In this document: in pieces, positions 57,425-64,000 of the stretch
Layout: each line of letters begins with the position of its first letter
How positions within the stretch are numbered: the first letter of the stretch is position 1
Origin: Albidovulum sp.
GTDB lineage: Bacteria; Pseudomonadota; Alphaproteobacteria; Rhodobacterales; Rhodobacteraceae
Length of the DNA stretch: 64,000 nucleotides
Assembly: GCA_028823855.1 (NCBI GenBank)
Contig: JAPPFL010000038.1
Span: 62,001 to 126,000 of the forward strand
Reading direction: 5' to 3'
The notes under the pieces: model-generated
What the model was told of the DNA's origin: nothing
The model's database searches: none
What the model saw: the letters and a program-made list of their open reading frames with translations, nothing else
Made by a program: the position numbers and the translations under genes

Positions 57425-58333
57425 TTTTCCTCCATCCGCGTTATCTAATTGGCGATGTATTTGACCGCTTCACTATGAATCGACGAATTTATTCCGACTT
57501 CCTCTATTCGGAATCATGGCCAACGAAAAAATTTATTTTCGAACGTCTGTCCTCTCAACTGTCCTGAAGTGTCAATACACAATTGCGACGCGCCCTCAAG
57601 CGGGACAACCGAACCCTGTTGCCTATTAAATTTCGACTGTAACGCGCCAAAGCGGAATAGTTTGCACGCAAATTTCTAAATCCGAAAGTTTTCCGGCTGT
57701 TCACATGAAATTAGCCGCACGGACGTCTTGAATCGACTTTGCCTAAATAAGACCCTTGGGAAGGGAGCTGGCAGGTGCCGGTGCCGCTCTTAACGCATCA
57801 TACCTGACCTTGTGCCGCTGTTTGTACGCCTCGCGGCATTGCCGGTATCCGATTGGCGTCGGTAAACCGAGTAATTGGCCCCCTATGCAGCCAGTTGGAG
57901 CGGCTCCAGCCGACCATCTCATCCTCTTTCCCGTTCTACGCGCTCTACCGCCGACTTCATGGATACGTCGATTGCCCAGGCTCGCGCCAATCGGAGTCTA
58001 ACCGACCCAACGCGAATTGCGGACATTCGCCTCGCGCAAGGGGCGACCTGCCATTTCGCAATAGTCTTTGAGAGAATGGCCAAAAGCTTCCTCTCCGAAA
58101 TAGCCACCTTGGACCTGGTCAAATGTGGCAGCCCTTCTTCGGAAAAATGCTCCGCGCAGCTCCAGAAGAGCTTGCTTGAAAATCTTTGACGAGATTCAAG
58201 TTGACACGTCACTCGAAGTGATAGGCCTGTAGCAGGCTCCTCTCAACATAGCTGCCGAATTTCGACACAACTGAAGCATCGTTGGTGTATCTTATTCGGC
58301 ATACCTACTGCGTCTGAACAAACTCTCTCCGAT
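57425..58333. other. 909-base spacer with unidentified broken frames
   Basis: Between the persulfide dioxygenase-like gene and the aldehyde dehydrogenase. Overlapping open frames near 57756-58212 on both strands, none with a family pattern; probably another decayed gene. Confidence 0.35.
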
Positions 58334-59818
58334 TCACCTAACGACGAATTGGCTCTCCAGTGGCTGGCTTGAAGTGTTCATCCATACCGTCTTGGATCGA
58401 GTATAGTCATAAATCGCTTGAATTCCGCTCTCACGTCCGTATCCCGAGGACTTAAACCCACCATGCGCAGCGATCGGCGAAACCGCTCGATAGGTGTTCA
58501 CATAAATTATTCCGGCACTGATTTTTTCTACCAAGCGAAGAGAACGAGCACTGTCCTTCGTGAAAACGCCTGCTGCTAGCCCGTACTTGGTGTCGTTCGC
58601 TAACCGAATGGCCTCTTCCTCACCCCGAAATCTTTGCACAGCCAAAACTGGGCCAAACAGCTCCCTGTTCAAAATTCCAATGTCTTGGGTGGGACATGAA
58701 AGTATCGTCGGGGCAAAATAATGGCCACCCAGTTCATCTAATCTATCACCGCCGCAGAGTACTTCCGCACCCTCATTCACAGCAACGCCCACTTCCCTTA
58801 AAATATTTTCAATTTGGGCAAAGGTGCAAAGCGGGCCCATGTCCGTCGCCTTGTCCATTGGGTCGCCAACGCAAATTTGTTTGGCCTTGGCCACCAGTTT
58901 AACAAGGAATTCGTCGGCGATACTCTCCTGCACATAGAGCCTTGAACCCGCCACGCAGCTTTGGCCGGAAGCGCCGAAAATTGCACCGAGTGAACCGTTG
59001 ACGGCGCTGTCTACGTCGGCGTCGTCGAACACTAAAACCGGCGACTTGCCTCCAAGTTCTAAAACCAAACCCGCAAAGTTTGCTGCGGAATTTTCAACCA
59101 CTCGGCGCGCGGAAGCGGGACCGCCCGTAAACGCTATGCGTTCAACCAGTGGATGCGAAGTCAAGGATCTACCGCAAGGGTCTCCGTGGCCGGTCAATAT
59201 ATTTACGACGCCGGGGGGAATTCCCGCCCTATCAATAAATCGACCAAATTCAAGAAGCGGTGCAGGCGCGTTTTCGGACGCTTTAAGCACAACCGTATTC
59301 CCGGCTGCCAGCGCAGGTCCGATCTTTATGGCTGCCAGGAACAGCTGGGAATTCCAAGGAACGATCGCGGCTACCACACCTATCGGTTCCCGGCGCGTAA
59401 AGACAAACATTTCAGGCTTGTCGATAGGCAGCGTCTCGCCATTTACCTTGTCGGCACAACCGGAAAAAAAATGTTAAAAATCAGAAAGATAGGTGGTTTG
59501 AGTCCTTGTTTCCCTGTATAGTTTACCGGTATCTTTTGTCTCTGTAGCACCTAGTAAGTCCGCGTTTTCTTCCAATATGTCCGCCAGCCGGCGCAGACAC
59601 CGGCCTCTTTGGGTTGGCGACATATTGCGCCATTCACTGCTTTCGAAGGCACCGTGCGCCGCTTCTACAGCTGCGTCTACATCTTGTTCCGTTGCTTCCG
59701 GAAACGTCGCCCAGACCATACCTGTCGAGGGGTCGATGCTCTCGAATGTACCGGCATCCGAGGCCTGGACCCATTCGCCATTTATAAGCATATTGTAGTG
59801 TTTCAAGTCTCGAGGCAT
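58334..59818 (-). pseudogene. aldehyde dehydrogenase with one in-frame stop codon
   Basis: The N-terminal part (MPRDLKHYNMLINGEWVQAS, ATG at 59818) runs to TTYLSDF and meets TAA at 59476-59474. The same frame continues after it with HFFSGCADKVNGETL and then the whole rest of an ALDH. The motifs IVPWN, ELGGKSP, the catalytic Cys in GASGQSCVAGSR and GYGRESG are intact. Related sequences have Tyr or Phe at the stop site, so a single base change (TAT or TAC to TAA) explains it. Either a very young pseudogene, a readthrough case, or a sequencing error. A GTG/ATG restart at 59410 would yield a protein lacking about 135 residues. Confidence 0.85.
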
Positions 59819-59849
59819 CTGTCGCTCGACTGCAAGTACGATTGCGTAC

Positions 59850-60460
59850 GACATAATGCCAATTCAGTATAAAAACCATCCATCGCACTAAAAAAGACTC
59901 CTCGAGTCGGAAGATCCGCCCTTTCTCAATTCATGATCGAGGCGATCCTGTCGGGTGGCCCCGCGAACTCGGTCCACGCTTCGAGTACAGCTTCGCGAGC
60001 ATCCTCGACGGTGTCCAATAGCCTGTTCGCCAGCTTGTTGGATTTCAGATGGCCGAAGACTTTCCCCATCCAGTTCAGTTCCGGGCTGAGGGGAGGATGG
60101 CGCAGAAGCGACACGCCATTCGGAATCTCGAGGTCCTTTGAGCGATACCATCCGGCACCGTCGAGCACTACGGCCGGGTGCCCCCTTCACGAACCTGCAC
60201 GTCGACGTCGGCGAGATGGCGGTTCATCCGCCCGGTATTTGCCCGCTCGCAAACGTGGCCGGCGGAGATTCCGCGTATCGGGCTGGCGGCTGTAGCCGTA
60301 GCGGTGGTCGCACACGACGCCGGAGCGCGTTCCCTTGCGGGCCAGAGCCCGAAGAGCATGCCCTTCTGCCCCTAATGCCAAGTGCGCCGTAATGCCAAGC
60401 TGGATGCGTCAGCCACTTTGAGGCAAAGGGCCGAAACGGACTTCGACTTGGCATTATGTC
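59850..60460 (-). mobile_element. IS630-type element remnant, copy 1
   Basis: Bounded by GACATAATGCCAA (59850-59862) and its inverse TTGGCATTATGTC (60448-60460), 611 bases, richer in GC than its surroundings. Further copies of TAATGCCAAG lie at 60373-60382 and 60390-60399 and face CTTGGCATTA at 60447-60456, so the 5' end contains a subterminal inverted repeat. Only the end of the transposase gene remains. It sits 32 bases upstream of the ALDH start. Confidence 0.75.
59926..60168 (-). pseudogene. IS630-family transposase, 3' fragment (copy 1)
   Basis: About 80 residues of the DDE domain end: MLDGAGWYRSKDLEIPNGVS, LSPELNWMGKVFGHLKSN and FAGPPDRIASIMN, matching the IS630 pattern (LDGAGWHRS, SPELNPxENVW, then DRIASI). 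The catalytic Asp of LDGA and the Glu of the ENV position have diverged (Gly/Lys there). The upstream two thirds are missing. Confidence 0.8.
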
Positions 60461-60799
60461 CGGCGGAAGTGTCGTGCACTGTCGTTCTCTCATTCATTCA
60501 AAGGGAGAACAAACAATATTCGCAAACTCCAGAAGTCGACGGTCGGCGGGTGCCGCCTTTGCTGCGATCGCCACGATCATTGCCGCCATCTTTGGCGATC
60601 TTCGCCGCGGGGGCGTGATTCCAGAGGATCGGCATCGCCTGCGGGGGCGCATCGCCCGCCGCTTCCTGACCTGGCTTGAACTCGCCGCGATCGATCTCAA
60701 GACGGTTGACGGCGAGTCATCGGCCGCTTTCTGAGGTACGATTTTCATTACGGCGCGTTTTGCGCACCGCTCCGTCTCGGGCGCCGGCGCAAGCGTCCC

Positions 60800-61345
60800 G
60801 CTTCCTCCGAACTCATGGGATTCGTCCGCCAACTCGAGCGGACGGGACATATCGAGACGCCCGGCGAGCCGGACGACGCGGCTCCCGATGGCCTCGTCGT
60901 CCGCGGGACGAAGTTCGGCAAGTCGAGACTGGTCGTGCTGCATCCGACCGACTGGAACGCGCCGAACCGCTATCTGGAATCGCGGCTCAGGGAGACGAGG
61001 ACCGGCTTCAACCAGTGGCTCGATGTCAGGATCTCTCTCGAAAACCGCTACCTGTTCCTCAACGCGCGGGGACGGGCGATGGGCGCGGCGGGCTTTGCGT
61101 ACCTGCTCAGGAAGCATGCCGCTAAGGCGGCGGAAACCGTTCCGTCGATCAAGGCGAAGCGCCTAACCCTCATGCGCTTCCTCATTCCAGGAGCACGGCG
61201 GCGATCCCGCGCGCCGCCGAAGGCGTCGGGAAGGTCTCGCTTTGGCTCGGTCCCGCAAGCGTCCGGAGCACCGAAACGTACGTCCACGCCAGCCTGGCGG
61301 AAAGGCTGGGCATCCTTGCGGTCGGAACGCCTCCCTCCATCAGGC
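60800..61345 (+). pseudogene. degraded tyrosine recombinase (integrase), C-terminal part
   Basis: GC-rich. One frame has VVRGTKFGKSRLVVLHPTDW, typical of the catalytic core beta-hairpin with its Lys, and YLFLNARGRAMGAAGFAYLL. After a frame change another reads LTPHALPHSRSTAA and KVSLWLGPASVRSTETYVHA. The HxxR box has Pro instead of Arg and LGHAS has become LGPAS; the catalytic Tyr region (TETYVHAS) is still visible. Clearly non-functional. It lies between the two IS630 remnants. Confidence 0.75.
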
Positions 61346-61407
61346 CCGTGAACTTCCTCGGCCAGGGACAGCCTGATGGAGATGCTCAACAGCGGATGAA
61401 AATCGCG

Positions 61408-62050
61408 GACATAATGCCAACTCGAAGGCCGCCTCGGCCCCCTGCCGCAGAGGGGCTGACGCATTCAGCTTGGCATTACAGCCCAGAAGGGCATGCTTTC
61501 GCGGCTCTGGGCCCGGAAGGGAACGCTCGCCCCGTCGTGCGCGACCACCGCTCCGGCCACCGTTGCCTGTTCGCCGCCGCTTGCCCAAATCGCAGAGCCT
61601 CCGACGGCCATGTCTGCGGCCGGGCCATGTCTGCGGCCGGGCCAAGTCCTGGCGGATGAACCGCCATCTCGCCGACATTTCCGCGCAGGCCCGGAAAGGT
61701 CGCCGCGGCGAGGTCGCCCTCGACGGAGCGGGATGGCGCCGTTCAAAAATATTTTAATCCCCGACGGCGCGTCGCTCCTGCGCCTTCCGGCCCACGGCCC
61801 GGAGCTGAATTCGATGGAGAACGTCTTCGGCCATCTGAAACCCAACAAGCTGCCGAACAGGCCGGTCGACACCGCCGAGAGTGTTCGGGAAGCCGCGCTG
61901 AAGGCGTTGACCGAGTTCGCCGGGCAGCCCGGCAGGATCGCTTCGTTCATGACCAGGAAGTGGCGGTCCTTCCGGAAAATTGGGATTGATTCCGGTTCGG
62001 TGCGAGGTTTTAAAGTTGCTGTAGTAAAACATGGCTAGTTGGCGTAGCAC
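61408..62050 (+). mobile_element. IS630-type element remnant, copy 2 (inverted relative to copy 1)
   Basis: Begins with GACATAATGCCAA (61408-61420), the same end as copy 1, and has the inner CTTGGCATTA as copy 1 does. The right end is less exact (TTGGC at about 62039). The whole segment aligns with copy 1 by eye, with a tandem 18-base repeat near 61608-61642. GC-rich. Confidence 0.7.
61700..61980 (+). pseudogene. IS630-family transposase, 3' fragment (copy 2)
   Basis: Reads VALDGAGWRRSKIFLIPDG, GPELNSMENVFGHLKPNK and FAGQPGRIASFMTRKWRSF. Same part of the transposase as copy 1, with the Glu of MENV kept. The 5' two thirds are absent here as well, so both elements share a similar deletion. Confidence 0.8.
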
Positions 62051-62500
62051 ATCGGCTAGCTATAGAATTCGAATTCACCGTCTAGTCTCCTTCCCCTAGC
62101 GGCAAAATTCGGGGAAGCGCAGATACCTGGCGTATTGCTCGCGCTTGCTGAGATTTTCAATGGCCTGGGCGAAGAACTAGATCTCGGCTTCGCCGATGCA
62201 GTATGCGAGGATGCCTTACCGTTGGCGGATGCGTTTTGAAACGCTATGGATCTCGACCGGCCCTTCGTCGCCGTCGCGCGGGACATTTTTGGGTTCGAGC
62301 CGAACTCGTCTCGGCCGGCAGCGGCCGCGAACTCGCTCCGGCCCAGACCGCTGAGGCCGCACAGATTTCGCGGAAAAGGGCAATTTTGGTACCGGTGTTT
62401 GGCTCAAATTGAAATCTGACCCTTAGAACTACTCCGAATTTTAACTAATCTACGAAGAATTGGCGAAAACCTAGTGCGGAATTTCGCGCAAATTCGATCG
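62051..62500. other. 450-base spacer between IS copy 2 and iolC
   Basis: A minus-strand frame near 62070-62220 reads a protein-like stretch ending with stops (AYCIGEAEI... then KREQYARYLRFPEF); family not recognised, probably remnant. No intact gene. Confidence 0.35.
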
Positions 62501-64000
62501 CTACTTCATGTTTCGAGGCACGGCACCACTACGGCAATTGTCCCAATGACTGCACAATTCGGCATAGTTCGATGCCATAATGTCGACCGCTTCGCTATCG
62601 GAAATTTTGCCATGGAACCAGCGCTCGGCCGCATTTCGGAATATCGTCCTTCCAACCGCAAATCCCTTAACAAGTTTGAACGAAGCGGCTGCCCTAAAGC
62701 AGCAAACCAATTCCTCCATGGGCGCATCCAGACCGAGCACGACGATGCCCCTCGAGTATTTGTCGTTTAGATCAATGGTGTGACAGACCGCCTTCCATTC
62801 CTCGGAATATGCAAAGGGTTCGAGTTTCCACCAATCGGGAAAAATTCCTATATCGTAAATTCTTTGGATGACGCTCGTCACACCGTCGGCGCCTAGATTT
62901 GTCCCTTGCGGCGAAATAATTTCCAGTAGCAATTCCAGCCGGTTTCGCCTCGAAACTCGAAACAAACGTCGCAACACTTCTTCCTGTCTTTGCTTGAGCG
63001 CATCGTCGTCTTCGGGATGGTAGCGGCAAAGTACCTTCACAACATGGTCCAGCGGCCACTCTCGCAGTCCGCCAAAATCCGGTCCCAGTGTATCCTCTAG
63101 TTCGAGCGGCCTAGATCCCGGTTTTTCAGTTGCTCGACCAATCAAGAGTCCGGTTCCCGCAGCTTGATGCAACGCGTCCTCGCCATACCGGTCATCGCAA
63201 ATGATGCCAAATCCCTTTCGAGTTGCTGTCTTTCTGGCAGATCTGAGGCACAGCTTCTTGAATTCGCCAATGCGATCGAGGGAAGATTCTGACCGAGCCG
63301 CGAGTTCTTCGAACTGTTTCCGATGGTCGAACGCAAATATTCGAATGGTAGACCACTCCCGGCTCCGGTTTGTCGACCAGTGGATTTGCTCGAGATCCCT
63401 ATCTTTGCGCAAAGCGGGATTCTTGATGCCGCGTTCCAGAAAGAAATCCAGTTCCTTGCGCGACGGATAGGACGGCGTGCACCCGTGCCTGCTAACTGAA
63501 AATGCTCCGCAAGCATTGGCAATTCGTAGCGAATCGTTCCAGTCGCAATCGGTGAGCCAGCCTGTCAGCAGCCCCGACATGAATCCGTCGCCGGCGCCGA
63601 CGACATTGAATACATCTACCTTAAACCCTTCGCCCGCTATCCCAAGGTCAAGCGAATCGGGAATATCGGTTTCAAACGCAACGGCGCCTACGGGACCGCG
63701 CTTGCAAACCAAAACGGCATCGGAGATCTGCCGAACAGCGCGAAGGGCATCAAGCGTATCAATAGTTCCTCCGGCAATATGAAACTCCTCTTCTGTCCCT
63801 ACGATCAAATCAAATAATCCAAGTGTCGATTGCAGCTTTGCAGTAACTTTTCTCGATTCAATGTACCTTCCCTCGCCAAATCCGTGGCCTGCGAGTCCCC
63901 AAAGATTCGGGCGATAGTCGATGTCAAGCGCGGTTCTTGCGCCGGATTCGCGAGCAAGGCGGATTGCCTTGAGTGATGCGGATTCAACTTTCGGATGCGA
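62501..64000 (-). CDS. iolC: 5-dehydro-2-deoxygluconokinase fused to DUF2090 (IolC), 5' end outside the window
   Basis: Open from the right edge to a stop at 62501, about 500 codons seen. N-terminal visible part is a PfkB kinase: LDIDYRPNLWG, IVGTEEEFHIAGG and VFNVVGAGDGFMSGLLTGWL with the catalytic Asp. From about residue 210 of the visible part follows the DUF2090 aldolase-like domain (RIFAFDHRKQFEELA, GIICDDRYGEDAL and GLDAPMEELVCCF). It acts in myo-inositol catabolism: phosphorylation of 5-dehydro-2-deoxygluconate and, by analogy, cleavage of its phosphate. The fusion is usual in Proteobacteria. The true start lies to the right of the window. Confidence 0.93.
   Translation of the reverse strand, partial: SHPKVESASLKAIRLARESGARTALDIDYRPNLWGLAGHGFGEGRYIESRKVTAKLQSTLGLFDLIVGTEEEFHIAGGTIDTLDALRAVRQISDAVLVCKRGPVGAVAFETDIPDSLDLGIAGEGFKVDVFNVVGAGDGFMSGLLTGWLTDCDWNDSLRIANACGAFSVSRHGCTPSYPSRKELDFFLERGIKNPALRKDRDLEQIHWSTNRSREWSTIRIFAFDHRKQFEELAARSESSLDRIGEFKKLCLRSARKTATRKGFGIICDDRYGEDALHQAAGTGLLIGRATEKPGSRPLELEDTLGPDFGGLREWPLDHVVKVLCRYHPEDDDALKQRQEEVLRRLFRVSRRNRLELLLEIISPQGTNLGADGVTSVIQRIYDIGIFPDWWKLEPFAYSEEWKAVCHTIDLNDKYSRGIVVLGLDAPMEELVCCFRAAASFKLVKGFAVGRTIFRNAAERWFHGKISDSEAVDIMASNYAELCSHWDNCRSGAVPRNMK

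Noticed and set aside
60461-61407. CRISPR or phage att sites near the recombinase relic
   Set aside because: No regularly spaced repeats and no direct repeat pair around a tRNA were seen; the only tRNA in the window is 20 kb away.

Overview
The window looks like a chromosomal segment of an alphaproteobacterium that is losing genes. The strongest evidence for the class is the minus-strand order ntrB-ntrC-ntrY-ntrX-trkA-trkH, running into the first codons of hfq at the left edge. The fused ispDF gene, a DUF1476 ATP-synthase inhibitor (zeta), DUF2852, the Bpt-type aminoacyl transferase and a B12-dependent NrdJ fit the same group. Base composition is mixed by eye. Many spacers of 0.3-1 kb hold no intact gene, and several loci are recognisably broken, so coding density is low for a free-living relative. 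A host-associated or streamlining lineage is an inference from this.

Left part (0-24 kb): nitrogen regulation and potassium uptake (ntrBCYX-trkAH) on the minus strand, then ispDF-pgpA-cinA and amtB on the plus strand. amtB converges on an MttB-family corrinoid methyltransferase gene. Next come guaA, an EamA exporter, an unassigned P-loop NTPase gene just upstream of metA (with the Glu that marks acetyl-CoA users), a TetR regulator and a Rieske oxygenase alpha subunit. NtrC and NtrX both lack the sigma-54 contact motif GAFTGA and have altered Walker B residues.

Middle part (24-53 kb): a LysR regulator divergent from a sugar-type ABC operon (binding protein, two-domain SnoaL-like protein, two permeases) that has no ATPase gene in the window. 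Then follow a PfkB sugar kinase, DUF2852, bpt, and ilvB-ilvN behind what looks like a leader-peptide attenuator. After these come nrdJ with a 20-bp palindrome in its leader, tRNA-Pro(UGG), a DUF192 gene, a double cold-shock protein, fabI-gpt and a small cupin. A biotin-linked neighbourhood carries an acyl-CoA ligase and an atypical thiolase, converging on bioM-bioN-bioY. The zeta subunit, purB and purC close this part.

Right part (53-64 kb): a decaying minus-strand catabolic block. In transcription order it holds an aldehyde dehydrogenase with one in-frame stop codon, an intact persulfide-dioxygenase-like hydrolase, a frameshifted luciferase-like flavin monooxygenase, and a frameshifted ThDP enzyme similar to sulfoacetaldehyde acetyltransferase or acetolactate synthase. 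Upstream of it lie two short, oppositely oriented IS630-type elements, each keeping only the 3' part of the transposase, around a degraded tyrosine recombinase. The window ends inside an iolC-type kinase fused to a DUF2090 aldolase-like domain. The most interesting candidates for new biology are the ligase/degenerate-thiolase pair next to biotin uptake, the sigma-54-uncoupled NtrC/NtrX pair, the ilv attenuator and the paired IS630 derivatives.
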